From NCBI RefSeq assembly GCF_009917385.1, contig NZ_QWLJ01000043.1, forward strand, positions 1 to 41,524: 41,524 bases of DNA, in the 5' to 3' direction. The notes beneath the pieces are model-generated. The model searched no databases, was not told where the DNA came from, and was given only the letters and a program-made list of their open reading frames with translations. How positions within the stretch are numbered: position 1 is the stretch's first letter; every line of letters begins with the position of its first letter. Source of the DNA: Roseburia sp. 1XD42-34 (GTDB lineage Bacteria > Bacillota > Bacilli > Bacillales > Amphibacillaceae). Positions 27,626 through 36,591 of this stretch are shown piece by piece. The position numbers were made by a program, and so were the translations under genes.

Positions 27626-27650
27626 CAATAGTCGGTAAAACCGACTATTG
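27626..27650. repeat. Perfect 10-bp hairpin without T-run
   Basis: CAATAGTCGG and CCGACTATTG are fully complementary around a TAAAA loop. No T-run follows, so it is not a typical terminator; an operator, an RNA processing site or a small-element end are alternatives. Confidence 0.6.
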
Positions 27651-27898
27651 TTAACAGAATTGCAGACTTTTAATCAATCATTGTACATTTCATTTTCACA
27701 CCGTTCTTAGATAGAGCTTTCCTAATCGTTTAAAGCAGGAAAGAATTGGTTGCTGGTGAATTCGGAACATGGTATGATCAATTGAAAAGTAGTATGAAAT
27801 GGGAAAAGTTGAGCAAGTTAAATTATTTCACTTTTTTGTATACTTGTGTGGATATTACAATTTAGCGGGGAGATTATTTTTAGAAAAAGGGGGATGAC

Positions 27899-29962
27899 AT
27901 GAGCAAGAGAAGGAAAGAAAAGAAACGGAAGGATAAGCTGCCATTTCGATTGAATTTGCTCTTTTTTGTAATGTTTATTATGTTTGCAGCTTTAATTCTC
28001 CAGCTCGGTGCAGTTCAAATTCTTAGAGGGGAGTCTTTTCAGGAAGAAATTGATAGAACGGTTAATGAGACAACGAAAGTACCAGTTCCACGTGGTAAAA
28101 TATATGATAGCAATCAGCAGCTTGTTGTCGGTAACGAGCCATTATATGCGATTACCTATACCCCTGCTAAAGGAACGCAAGCTGCAGATAGATTAGAAGT
28201 AGCTGAGAAATTAGCCAAGCTGATTACGATTGAGGTAAAAGGAATTAAAGAAAGGGATAAAAAAGAGTATTATTACTTAAACAATAAAGATAAAGTAATA
28301 GAAAGGCTGTCTCAAGAAGAAAGAAAGCAGCTTGATGATGTTGAAGAATACGATCTTGCTTTAGAACGAATAACCGAAACAGAGATGAATGATATATCGG
28401 AACACGATAAATTAATTATCGTAATTAAAAAAGAACTGGATAAAGCTTATGCGCTAACGCCACAAATTATTAAAAATGAAGGTGTAACAGCTGAAGAGTA
28501 TGCGAAAGTCTCAGAAAATTTAAGTGAATTACCAGGAATCAATGCGATTGCAGACTGGGAGCGTAATTATCCCTTTGGAGATACATTAAAGGGCTTAGTT
28601 GGCAGTATTACGACTCAAGAGCGAGGTCTTCCGAAAGAAAAATTGGAACATTTTTTAACAAGAGGATACAGCCGTAACGATCGTGTCGGAATTAGTGGAT
28701 TAGAAGAATATTATGAGGATGCTTTACGGGGGAGAAAAGAGCAAATTGAGTATATCACAACAAAAGATGGAACTACAGTAGATTCTCGAGTAGCAGTGGA
28801 AGGGCAAGCAGGTAAAGATCTTGTTTTAACCATTGATATGGAATTCCAAAAAAAGGTCGATAAAGTGTTACAAGAAGAATTACAAAAGACGATTCAAAAA
28901 CACCCTTACCAACATCAATATATGTCAGAGGCAGTCGCTGTAGTTATGAACCCCAAAACGGGAGCATTGCTTGCAGTAAGCGGTGTAACATACGATAGAA
29001 AAACAAATGAATATAAGAATTCTCCATATAAAGCATTTAATGATGCTCATTTACCAGGATCCGCTATCAAAGGAGCTACTGTTTTAGCAGGGTACGAATC
29101 AGGAGTTATTTCTCCAGGGCAAGTATTTAATGACAGAAAAATACAAATTGCTAGTGGCGCACCGAAGGGTTCCTACTCGGAACTAGGTCCCGTGGATGAC
29201 TACGCTGCGTTACGCCGTTCATCTAACGTATATATGTTTTATATTGCATTGAAAATGGGAGGAGAGCATCGCTATCCGTTTCCAAATGGAGAGAGTGCGG
29301 CATTTGATGTAGCTGCATGGGATCAGATGCGAAGCTATTTTCAACAATTTGGCTTAGGAAATCGAACAGGTATTGATTACCCTTATGAATCAACTGGTGT
29401 TATTGGTGACAAACAATTTCAACCAGGTTTGTTGATGGACTATGCAATTGGTCAATATGATAACTATACGGCTCTACAGCTAGTGCAATATGTATCAACG
29501 ATAGCGAATGATGGTAACCGTATACGCCCGCAATTAGTAAAAGAGATACGCAATCCATCGCAAGTAGAAGAGCGATTAGGCTCTGTATATCAAAGCAAGC
29601 GAACAGAAGTACTAAATCGAATTGATATGGATAAATCGAATATTGAACGAATTCAGGAAGGGTTTAGGCAAGTATTTAATGAGCCACGAGGAACGGCTGT
29701 ACGATATTTCGGAACATCGAAATACCGTCATTATAAAGCAGCTGGCAAAACAGGAACTGCTCAAAACGCATATTATAAAGATGGAGAAAAGAAGGCCGAT
29801 ACAGAAAATCTTTCACTTGTGGGCTATGCACCTTACGATGATCCTGAAATGGCGTTTGCTATTATTGTACCTCATACGGGGATTGTTGATGGTAAACATC
29901 CGATAAATCAAACCATCGGTCAAGGTATTTTAGATGCTTATTTTTCCAGTAAAGAAGATTAG
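27899..29962 (+). CDS. Class B penicillin-binding protein (PBP2A/PbpH type)
   Basis: A 687-residue monofunctional transpeptidase that cross-links peptidoglycan. A basic N-terminus and one membrane span (about 18-40) are followed by the pedestal domain (VPVPRGKIYD near residue 58) and the transpeptidase domain. Active-site motifs: SAIK (S388-K391), SSN (441-443) and KTGT (617-620). The length is close to B. subtilis PbpA (716) and PbpH (704), the elongation-specific enzymes that work with the rod complex. ATG lies behind AAAGGGGGAT. Monocistronic, with a hairpin about 90 bases downstream. Confidence 0.92.
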   Translation: MSKRRKEKKRKDKLPFRLNLLFFVMFIMFAALILQLGAVQILRGESFQEEIDRTVNETTKVPVPRGKIYDSNQQLVVGNEPLYAITYTPAKGTQAADRLEVAEKLAKLITIEVKGIKERDKKEYYYLNNKDKVIERLSQEERKQLDDVEEYDLALERITETEMNDISEHDKLIIVIKKELDKAYALTPQIIKNEGVTAEEYAKVSENLSELPGINAIADWERNYPFGDTLKGLVGSITTQERGLPKEKLEHFLTRGYSRNDRVGISGLEEYYEDALRGRKEQIEYITTKDGTTVDSRVAVEGQAGKDLVLTIDMEFQKKVDKVLQEELQKTIQKHPYQHQYMSEAVAVVMNPKTGALLAVSGVTYDRKTNEYKNSPYKAFNDAHLPGSAIKGATVLAGYESGVISPGQVFNDRKIQIASGAPKGSYSELGPVDDYAALRRSSNVYMFYIALKMGGEHRYPFPNGESAAFDVAAWDQMRSYFQQFGLGNRTGIDYPYESTGVIGDKQFQPGLLMDYAIGQYDNYTALQLVQYVSTIANDGNRIRPQLVKEIRNPSQVEERLGSVYQSKRTEVLNRIDMDKSNIERIQEGFRQVFNEPRGTAVRYFGTSKYRHYKAAGKTGTAQNAYYKDGEKKADTENLSLVGYAPYDDPEMAFAIIVPHTGIVDGKHPINQTIGQGILDAYFSSKED

Positions 29963-30053
29963 AGGTTGTACTTGATAGTGGTGAACTTAGCCGATATGAT
30001 AGTTTTTGAAAGCTCGTGCTTATGAAGTGATGATTACGCATATGATATGTGGG

Positions 30054-30082
30054 ATGAGGCTTCTAATAAATAGGAGTCTCAT
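30054..30082 (+). terminator. Hairpin after the PBP gene
   Basis: ATGAGGCTTCT pairs with AGGAGTCTCAT (11 bp including two G-U pairs) around a 7-base loop. Only a weak T-rich stretch follows, so termination is likely but not certain. Confidence 0.45.
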
Positions 30083-30114
30083 TGTCATTTACATGAAAGA
30101 GAGGAGGTATATTC

Positions 30115-30639
30115 TTGCGGAAAGTAATCGTTACTCCATACCAAAGTAAATGGCAGAATCTGTTTATGCAAGAAGCAAAATATATAGCAGCCATTTTTAA
30201 AACAGAACTAGTTTCGACGCATCATATTGGAAGCACGGCTGTTCCAGGCTTAGCTGCTAAACCGGTTATCGACATCATGCCGGTGGTTTCTTCGATTGAA
30301 AAAGTGGGTCAATATATAGAAGAAATGGAAAATCTGGGCTATGTTGCTTTAGGTGAGAATGGTATAGAAGGGAGAAGGTATTTCAACAAAGGTGGAAATG
30401 AACGGACACATCATGTGCACGTATTTGAAGAAGGGAACGACCATATCAAACGGCATCTCGCGTTTAGAGATTATTTAATTGCCCACCCATCCATAGCTAA
30501 GCAATACGGAGATTTAAAAACAGCTTTAGCGATCAAGTATCCGACTCAGATAGAAGCATATATTAATGGGAAAAATGAATTTGTGAAAGAAGTGGAACAA
30601 GAAGCCTTAACTTGGTATAGATTAAAAGAAGCACGATAA
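30115..30639 (+). CDS. GrpB family protein (UPF0157)
   Basis: A 174-residue cytoplasmic protein with a nucleotidyltransferase-like fold. The family signature is clear: VTPYQSKWQNLF at the start, HHIGSTAVPGLAAKPVIDIM (residues 39-58) with the G-S-T and D-x-M active-site-like residues, and THHVHVFEEGNDHIKRHLAF in the second half. Some relatives are coenzyme A biosynthesis enzymes or fused to them; most have no assigned reaction. The TTG start lies behind GAGAGGAGG. Single gene. Confidence 0.88.
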   Translation: MRKVIVTPYQSKWQNLFMQEAKYIAAIFKTELVSTHHIGSTAVPGLAAKPVIDIMPVVSSIEKVGQYIEEMENLGYVALGENGIEGRRYFNKGGNERTHHVHVFEEGNDHIKRHLAFRDYLIAHPSIAKQYGDLKTALAIKYPTQIEAYINGKNEFVKEVEQEALTWYRLKEAR

Positions 30640-30985
30640 TTTATAGGGCGATCCTATTATAAAATGACTTTCACAGGAGAGGTTTTACTTTTATGTATTA
30701 GTTAGTGATTATAGTGCGTGCTCAAAAAAGCCGGTAATAAGGACCCGAGGTCGCCTATGGTCTCAGGCGTTATTGAAAACAGAAAACACTTTTTCTACAT
30801 GTAATATATTGCTGTCGTAGCCTTTCTTGTCCCGTTGCAACGCAACGCCGACAATAGTGCGTCCTAGCGTGAGTTTGAGGCGGTGAAGTTTAGTTCAAAG
30901 GCAGAGAAACCAAGCCAACGAAGAAATTTATTTTTTAGTGCATTTTCTAAACAACCTCTTAATAGAGAAAGAAGGCGTGACAATA
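30640..30985. other. Spacer with a GC-richer block of repeat character
   Basis: No gene. At about 30715-30900 the base composition becomes GC-richer than its surroundings and contains a hairpin (CCCGAGGTC opposite GGTCTCAGG, flanked by AATAA/TTATT) and a gttgcaacgcaac palindrome. It looks like a degraded mobile or repeated element of a kind different from families A and B; only one copy is seen here. Confidence 0.35.
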
Positions 30986-31612
30986 ATGTTAGCAGTACGC
31001 TGGGGATTATTTTTAATCGGTATCACTGTATTTAGTCTTGGTGTAAGTATATCTATTAATATGCAACATCTTGGTATTCACCCATGGGACGTACTGAATG
31101 TTGCTTTATTTGAAAAGTTGGGGTTATCCATCGGTTCGTGGGCAATAATTATTTCTATTTTATTAATTGGTGTATCTTGGGTTTTAGATAAGAGCTATAT
31201 TAAATTGGGGACATTTTTTAATGCAGTATTAGTTGGCTTGCTGGTAGATATGTTTCTATGGATTGATTTTTTACCAGTTGCATCGAGGTCGTGGACAGAT
31301 TACATGCTTATTATCGTTGGAATTGTAATTATGGGTTTGGGTGGTGGTATTTATAATGCTGCAAATGTAGGCTCAGGGCCGCGAGATGGCTTTATGCTGT
31401 CTATTTCCGATAAACTTCAAGCATCTGTAGGAAAAGTTCGTATTATTACCGAAACCTCCGTACTGTTCGTCGGTTTATTATTAGGTGGTCCGGTCTTTTT
31501 ATTTACATTTGTTTTTACCTTTATTCAAAGTCCAATATTTCAATTTACATATGGGAAAATCCGCTCGAAATTACAATATTTAGAGACGAGACACCAGCAT
31601 AGTGCTTCATAA
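30986..31612 (+). CDS. YczE/YyaS/YitT-family integral membrane protein
   Basis: A 208-residue protein with five membrane segments. Conserved features are GISI-like LGVSISINMQHLGIHPWDVL in the first loop and NAANVGSGPRDGFMLSI in the fourth, which match the B. subtilis YczE family of putative permeases; YczE is reported to be needed for surfactin production, but no general function is known. I choose ATG 30986 (protein begins LAVRWGLFLIG) because AGAAGGCG precedes it; a longer frame from 30938 would add a poorly conserved head. Confidence 0.83.
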   Translation: MLAVRWGLFLIGITVFSLGVSISINMQHLGIHPWDVLNVALFEKLGLSIGSWAIIISILLIGVSWVLDKSYIKLGTFFNAVLVGLLVDMFLWIDFLPVASRSWTDYMLIIVGIVIMGLGGGIYNAANVGSGPRDGFMLSISDKLQASVGKVRIITETSVLFVGLLLGGPVFLFTFVFTFIQSPIFQFTYGKIRSKLQYLETRHQHSAS

Positions 31613-31676
31613 ACTATTTGCTCCAGCGTTTAGTTTTCTATACGGTAAGGTCGGTGGCAAATAGATACGATAACAA

Positions 31677-31843
31677 TTTGTACTGTAAGACTCCCACTTC
31701 AAGAATTGGAGAATCCATACTGCAAATAAGTCTAAGTTGGAGATAGCTGCACCTGAATGCTCTATTTTGTAAGAGGTCTTTAGGTCATACCATTACGGCA
31801 CTAACAATCAGTGGGGAAAGAAAACCCGACTGGCTGATGGGGT
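31677..31843 (+). repeat. Family A structured repeat, copy 6
   Basis: About 165 bases. The left end is shortened (tttgtactgtaag), and CTCCCACTT pairs with AAGTTGGAG. The core cctgaatgc and ctttaggtcataccattacg are well kept. The 3' hairpin pairs CAGTGGGG with CCCGACTG, a different sequence from copies 3, 4 and 7 but still complementary. The right-end motif is absent. Confidence 0.8.
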
Positions 31844-31979
31844 CCCTACCAAGTAGACCGTATTAAAAGAGAAATTTTGCAGCTTGTACCCTGAATAGAT
31901 AGGGGCTCAGGTTGTTTCATTTCTTTTGGGAACATAGAAGGTTCGCCTTTATCTATATGGCATCTAAATGTGGGAATTA

Positions 31980-32159
31980 TTAAATTGAACCTTCACTAAT
32001 ATGCTCTCTATTTACATAGTCAGAAGCTTGTATTTGATGAGAAGGTAAAGCGCGTTCTAAGTCATAATCAGTTATTACTTTCTGTAACCAAATCCAGCAT
32101 ATTATAAGTGCAAGGATAGTGAAAACAATCACCGCGAAAACAGCGAATTTTCCTTTCAT
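31980..32159 (-). CDS. Small single-pass membrane protein, 59 residues
   Basis: ATG 32159 follows GAAGGGAGA by about 8 bases. The product begins KGKFAVFAVIVF, has one strong membrane span (about residues 5-25, ending CWIWLQK), and a polar acidic C-terminal tail (YDLERALPSHQIQASDY). The basic head and acidic tail suggest the N-terminus faces the cytoplasm. I do not recognise the family; it has the look of a small Bacillaceae membrane protein such as those made in sporulation or stress. Isolated, facing away from the uspA remnant. Confidence 0.6.
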   Translation of the reverse strand: MKGKFAVFAVIVFTILALIICWIWLQKVITDYDLERALPSHQIQASDYVNREHISEGSI

Positions 32160-32544
32160 AACTAATTCTCCCTTCGTGTTATCAAATGATTTATTAAAAA
32201 ACAGATTAAAAATTAAAATAGTTCATTTTTATTTAGTAGAGAGCTGTAATTATGACATAGTAAAAAAGTATATATGTATGCTAACCTAACCTCTTTAATT
32301 AGTTTTGAAATATAACTTAGCGTACCAAACCCTACTTGTTCTGTAAATGTAAACGTTTCTCTTTAGGAGATTAATAATGTTTTTTAAAATTTGTTAGAAG
32401 TGTCGCCTGTTTTTTTAAGGGAATTATTTTATGGAAACATGATGGTAAATTAAAACAGAAATAAGTAAAATAAGAATAAAAAGAGTCCTAAGTCTCAGAT
32501 TTTTTATCTGACTTTCAGTATATTTTTTTCGCGAGGTGATCGGT
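32160..32544. other. AT-rich spacer with a weak cre-like site
   Basis: No gene. TGTAAACGTTTCTC at 32348-32361 matches 11 of 14 positions of a catabolite-responsive element (CcpA site) but fails at the right edge. It lies about 190 bases before both flanking genes. Nothing else stands out. Confidence 0.3.
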
Positions 32545-32960
32545 TTGTTTCAAAATATTTTATTGGCAGCAGATGGCTCTTCTCATTCTGTTCGTTCTAC
32601 TGAGTACACAGTAGAGTTGGCCGAAAAGTTTTCGTCTCAGGTAGAAGTGGTATATGTTGTTGATGGTGAAACGGCAAAGTAGGACGTGTTACATACTGTC
32701 GACCATACACAAGTGAAAAAAACAGACAAGAAAGACTGCGGCCAATCACAGATGTATTACAAGCAGCGAATATAGATTACACAGTTACCGTTTTACATGG
32801 TGATCCGGGGCCTAAAATTGTTGCATATGCAAATAAGCATGATATTGATTGTGTCATTGTAGGAAGCCGCGGTAGGAACAACCTCCAAACGTTTCTGTTA
32901 GGCAGTGTCAGTCACAAGGTTGCTAAGCAAGTGGAATGCCCAGTATTAATCGTAAAATAA
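32545..32960 (+). pseudogene. Universal stress protein (UspA family), broken
   Basis: TTG 32545, six bases after GAGGTGAT, opens a UspA fold (FQNILLAADGSSHSVRSTEY). The frame meets TAG at 32680-32682 (codon 46). Coding then resumes (DVLHTVDHTQVKK) until a base is missing near 32722, after which the second frame gives RQERLRPITDVLQAANIDYT, the ATP-binding loop VGSRGRNNLQTFLLGSVS and the natural end CPVLIVK. The full protein would be about 139 residues, the family norm. One stop and one frameshift make it inactive, unless they are sequencing errors. Confidence 0.85.
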
Positions 32961-32991
32961 ATCTAATGCATGGTGTGAGTTCAATCAGCAA

Positions 32992-33035
32992 AGAAAAGCC
33001 ATATGATTTCAAATTTGAATCCATATGGCTTTTCT
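32992..33035. terminator. Long palindromic terminator after uspA remnant
   Basis: A 44-base inverted repeat: AGAAAAGCCATATG opposite CATATGGCTTTTCT with a pairing core (ttcaaa/tttgaa), 21 of 22 pairs matched. The A-run and T-run at its ends suit termination in both directions. Confidence 0.75.
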
Positions 33036-33042
33036 ATAAGAT

Positions 33043-33297
33043 TAAGAAAGTATAAAAATGGTTGCTTTGCGATACGGTCTTAACTAGCTACTCCCAGCGC
33101 AGGCGTCCAGTAACCAGGCAACTTCCACGAAGATGCCTTGCGATAAGTCGTCATTGGTGCGTGGTTAGAGGAAGGCTGAGTAAAAATGGGCTTGTCGCTC
33201 AGGCATTGGCATACACCAATTGCAGGAGCAAGGTTCCTAAAACTTTAGTTGTTTTGTTCCAGTCGCTACGTTGCTAAACGGGCGCCCACACCTCTGA
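33043..33297 (+). repeat. Family B palindromic repeat, copy 1
   Basis: Starts with aagaaagtataaaa; the GC-rich left arm (cagcgcaggcgtccagtaac) is diverged, then gataagtcgtcattggtg, an inserted central stretch, ttcctaaaactttagttg, and the right arm cgctacgttgctaaacgggc. Longest copy. Frames that appear to be open inside it are not genes. Confidence 0.7.
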
Positions 33298-33662
33298 TGT
33301 AGCTTGTGGATACAACGAGATTCTTCGCCTATAGCCACATGCGACTTCACGAAATCCTCATACAATAGGTCATCAGCGTTTCTTTCCTTACCATCCCGAT
33401 ACTAGAAGGCGATCACTTCAAAAATGGGAGATATGAGCTGAACAAGTCGAAGAAGGCGATATGAGCCAAATACCTAGTTCGGCCAATTAACACTCAGCCT
33501 GGGTGGATGAAAAAAATCTCCCTCTGTGATAGTTCCATTTATCTTCGTTGATCTGCTCCATACACTATGTTGCCAAACAGGGGCTTATACCTTTGTTTTT
33601 AGCAGTTTGCTCCAGCGCCATTAGTTTATAATTTTTAGGAAGGGTATTCACGTACAGTGTTG
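33298..33662. other. Spacer with a decayed family B-like stretch
   Basis: No gene. The segment 33475-33600 recalls family B (a cactatgttgccaaacaggg right-arm-like stretch) but is too decayed to delimit. Nothing else recognised. Confidence 0.3.
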
Positions 33663-34796
33663 TCAAGCATTTGTAATTGCAGTCCGTACATCGTAAGCAT
33701 GTAAGTCAATATCTGGCGGCTCGCTCAAGGCTAATTTTGCTAACTGCGAACCAATAAATGGACCCATTGTTAATCCTGTCGCTCCAAGCCCGTTTGCTAA
33801 CAGCAACCCTTGGAAGTCTGGAAGCGTACCAATGACTGGGAGGAATTCTGGAGTCACAGGGCGAAAACCAACACGAGCTTCTACAATCGTTGCCTCTGCT
33901 AACGGTGGCGCAAATTCCAGCGCTTTCGTGATAATTTCGTGTATTCCACCAACTGTAACACGACAATCATAGCCAACTTTATTTTCATATGTTGCACCGA
34001 GCACGACTCGATTGTTCGGAAAGGTGAGCATATATTGATTATTTGGTGGCTTCACAACTGGTATAGTGGATAAATCTTCAGCTATATTTTCTAGTTTCAC
34101 ATGCAAAATTTGTGCGCGTTGTGCGTCGACTTGAAAAGTAATTCCTAATGGCTTTAGTAACTCACTCATCCAAGCACCTGTTGCTGCAATAACTGTATTT
34201 GCTTTTACTTCACGACCATCATTTAAAGTGACGCCAGTAATGGTTTGTCCTGTGTTTTGTAATACAGCGGACCCTTTTATTAGTTTCGTACCGTGTTTTT
34301 GCGCAGCTTGAAGAAGTGCATCCCGAAGCTTTCTACCGTTTACACGCGCTGCACCACTAACATAAACAGAGCCATACGTGCCGTCTAATAATGGAAATCT
34401 AGTTTGTGTTTGCTTGGGAGATAATAATTCCACCACGCCAATTTCTGGAGCATCTACCTTTCGTTTTTCCGCTCGTTCCTTCATGGCGATTAATTTTTTC
34501 TCATCTTGATGCAAATGTAATGCACCAACTTGGTGATAGCCGGTGTCCGGCAAGCCATCAGCTGCGAGTGATTTTACTAAATGCGGATACATGCGAGCTC
34601 CAGCTTTTACAAGTTCATACCACGCTTTATTTCGTCGTTGTGACAACCATGGACAGACGATTCCAGCAGCAGCATCTGTTGCTTGCCCTTTATCTTTGCG
34701 ATCTATCATCGTTACGTCACAGTTATTCTTCGCAAGATAATAGGCGGTTGATGCTCCAACAATGCCACTACCAACAATAATTACTTTTCTTTTCAT
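33663..34796 (-). CDS. FAD-dependent amino-acid oxidoreductase (DadA/ThiO-like)
   Basis: A 377-residue flavoprotein of the D-amino-acid dehydrogenase / glycine oxidase superfamily. The N-terminus carries the dinucleotide fold VIIVGSGIVGASTAYYLA with MIDR at the end of the second strand. The C-terminus has VGFRPVTPEFLPVIG and the FAD-contacting NGLGATGLTMGP. Such enzymes oxidise the amine of glycine or D-amino acids to the imine. ATG 34796 is preferred because AAGGGA lies seven bases upstream; the longer frame from 34838 adds an unrelated head. Isolated minus-strand gene. Confidence 0.88.
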   Translation of the reverse strand: MKRKVIIVGSGIVGASTAYYLAKNNCDVTMIDRKDKGQATDAAAGIVCPWLSQRRNKAWYELVKAGARMYPHLVKSLAADGLPDTGYHQVGALHLHQDEKKLIAMKERAEKRKVDAPEIGVVELLSPKQTQTRFPLLDGTYGSVYVSGAARVNGRKLRDALLQAAQKHGTKLIKGSAVLQNTGQTITGVTLNDGREVKANTVIAATGAWMSELLKPLGITFQVDAQRAQILHVKLENIAEDLSTIPVVKPPNNQYMLTFPNNRVVLGATYENKVGYDCRVTVGGIHEIITKALEFAPPLAEATIVEARVGFRPVTPEFLPVIGTLPDFQGLLLANGLGATGLTMGPFIGSQLAKLALSEPPDIDLHAYDVRTAITNA

Positions 34797-34924
34797 TGGA
34801 AGATCCCTTTCGTTCAGCAGAATAATCGTTACTATCATAAAAAATTTCCTCTATGTACTTTACTATACTATGATAAAAACAAACGGATAAAAAGTAAATG
34901 CATACTAGAGCTTATTTTTAAAAG

Positions 34925-35165
34925 ATAACAAAGTATAAAATTAGTTGCCTGGGATAAGGAAATAACTGAATGGCCACGTCCGGCGCAAAGCGCCCAGCAA
35001 CAAGGTAACTTCACTCCATCCTTACGAAGTCATCATTGGTTTGTAATTAAGAGGCAAGCCGATTAACAAGGGCTTGCCATCGATGTCGACATATCTCTTT
35101 TTAGTGCCATGTTTCCTTTATCTCCGTTGCTACGTTGCAAACGTGCGCCTCGCGCATTCGTTCAG
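34925..35165 (+). repeat. Family B palindromic repeat, copy 2
   Basis: Begins ataacaaagtataaaatt. Left arm cacgtccggcgcaaagcgcc, then cttcactccatc and gaagtcatcattggtttg; right arm gttgctacgttgcaaacg. It lies about 90 bases upstream of the ppaC gene. Confidence 0.75.
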
Positions 35166-35257
35166 TGATTTAGTGAATTTTTTTAAATTGCTATTCAAGC
35201 GGAATGAATTTTGATAAGCTAATAGTGGTAAAAGCTTAATAGAAGGAGAAATGATCA

Positions 35258-36187
35258 ATGGCAAAGACAATAATTTTTGGACATAAAAATCCTGACACAG
35301 ATGCAATTTGTTCCGCTATCGGATATGCAGATTTAAAGCAGAAATTGGAAATAGATGCAGAACCTGTTCGACTAGGTGCAGTTAGCAAAGAAACGCAATA
35401 TGCACTTGATTATTTCAAAGTAAAGGCACCTGCATTAATAGAAAAAGTAGAGCCAGGTACAGAAGTGATTCTTGTTGACCATAATGAATTTCAACAAAGT
35501 GTAGCGAATATTAAAGATGCTCATATTAAGGAGGTAATTGATCACCATCGTATTTCCAACTTTGAAACAAGTGAACCGTTATATTTCCGAGCTGAGCCTG
35601 TTGGTTGTACAGCTACCATCTTAAATAAACTGTATAAGGAAAATGGAGTAGCTGTTCCAAAGCAAATTGCTGGACTGCTATTATCAGCGATTATTTCCGA
35701 TTCTTTATTACTAAAATCGCCAACGTGTACTCAGGAAGATGTAGAAACGGCTTATGAATTAGCTGAGATTGCAGGGGTCGATTTGCATACGTACGGTCTG
35801 GAAATGTTAAAAGCAGGAGCAGATTTAGGCGATAAATCTATTTCCGAATTATTAACGATGGATGCCAAGGAGTTTTCTATGGGCGGTGCGAAAATTGAGA
35901 TTGCCCAAGTAAATGCCATCGACACAGAACAAATTTATGCACTGCAAACAGAAATTGAAGCAGAAATTGCCAAACTGATTAAAACAAAAGAGCTTGACCT
36001 ATTTTTATTCGTTGTCACGGATATTTTAAATAATGATTCGGAAGTGCTTGCAGTTGGAAATGGAAAGTCAAAAGTGGAAGCTGCATTTAACGTTGACCTT
36101 GATCAACGCAGTCGGGCGCTATTAAAAGGCGTTGTTTCGCGTAAAAAGCAAATTGTAACAGCACTAACAGACGCATATGAAAAATAA
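35258..36187 (+). CDS. ppaC: Manganese-dependent inorganic pyrophosphatase
   Basis: A 309-residue family II pyrophosphatase that hydrolyses PPi to two phosphates, pulling biosynthetic reactions forward. Metal ligands are visible: H9, D13 and D15 in FGHKNPDTDAICS, D74-H75 in ILVDHNE, and the DHH motif D95-H96-H97. The C-terminal DHHA2 domain ends with SRKKQIVTAL, carrying the substrate-binding arginine and lysines. The length is exactly typical. ATG behind AGAAGGAG. Single gene with its own terminator. Confidence 0.96.
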   Translation: MAKTIIFGHKNPDTDAICSAIGYADLKQKLEIDAEPVRLGAVSKETQYALDYFKVKAPALIEKVEPGTEVILVDHNEFQQSVANIKDAHIKEVIDHHRISNFETSEPLYFRAEPVGCTATILNKLYKENGVAVPKQIAGLLLSAIISDSLLLKSPTCTQEDVETAYELAEIAGVDLHTYGLEMLKAGADLGDKSISELLTMDAKEFSMGGAKIEIAQVNAIDTEQIYALQTEIEAEIAKLIKTKELDLFLFVVTDILNNDSEVLAVGNGKSKVEAAFNVDLDQRSRALLKGVVSRKKQIVTALTDAYEK

Positions 36188-36233
36188 ATATATGGTAAAG
36201 ACACATACCCATATTCAAATAAATTAATTGAAT

Positions 36234-36278
36234 AAAAGGATGTTATGTTCCATATATGAACATAACATCCTTTTTTCT
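36234..36278 (+). terminator. Terminator of ppaC
   Basis: GGATGTTATGTTC (36238-36250) pairs perfectly with GAACATAACATCC (36258-36270), 7-base loop, followed by TTTTTT. Confidence 0.95.
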
Positions 36279-36286
36279 TGAGGTCT

Positions 36287-36493
36287 AGGAAATTATAAAA
36301 TTTTGCAGCTATGGATAAACTTACGAAGTTATTTAGCTACGTCCGGCGCAAGCGCCCACCAACTAGGCGACTTTACGAATCGCCCTACGATAAGTCAACA
36401 TTGGTTCATGCAACACCGTATCCCCATGATTCCTAAAACGTTAGTTGCTTTTCCACTCGCTATGTTGCTAACCGGGCGCTTGCACCTTTGTTC
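36287..36493 (+). repeat. Family B palindromic repeat, copy 3
   Basis: Begins aggaaattataaaatt. Left arm gctacgtccggcgcaagcgc, then gataagtcaacattggttc, gattcctaaaacgttagttg, and right arm gctatgttgctaaccgggcg. Immediately follows the ppaC terminator. Confidence 0.8.
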
Positions 36494-36591
36494 TGCAAGT
36501 TTGTTATCTTCTAGATAATGGAATATAGTTTTTATATGAAAATGATACTTATCCTACACTTATATTCAAAATAATTTTTACTAGATATAAT

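Larger units (their letters stand above)
26516..27898. other. 1.4-kb gene-free region between cydA and the PBP gene
   Basis: No protein gene on either strand. It holds the cyd control region (palindromes at 26665-26682 and 27186-27203), family-A repeat copy 5 (27323-27510) and a perfect 10-bp hairpin at 27626-27650. The rest is AT-rich with no recognised feature. Confidence 0.6.

Noticed and set aside
32348..32361. CcpA cre site
   Set aside because: Three of fourteen positions fail and it is far from any intact catabolic gene; kept only as a note in the spacer entry.
33062..33277. Open frame inside the spacer after the uspA remnant
   Set aside because: It lies within family B repeat copy 1; the other copies do not keep the frame. 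The similar frame at 36303-36518 is rejected for the same reason.
33475..33600. Fifth family B copy
   Set aside because: Only a right-arm-like stretch is recognisable; too decayed to delimit with confidence.
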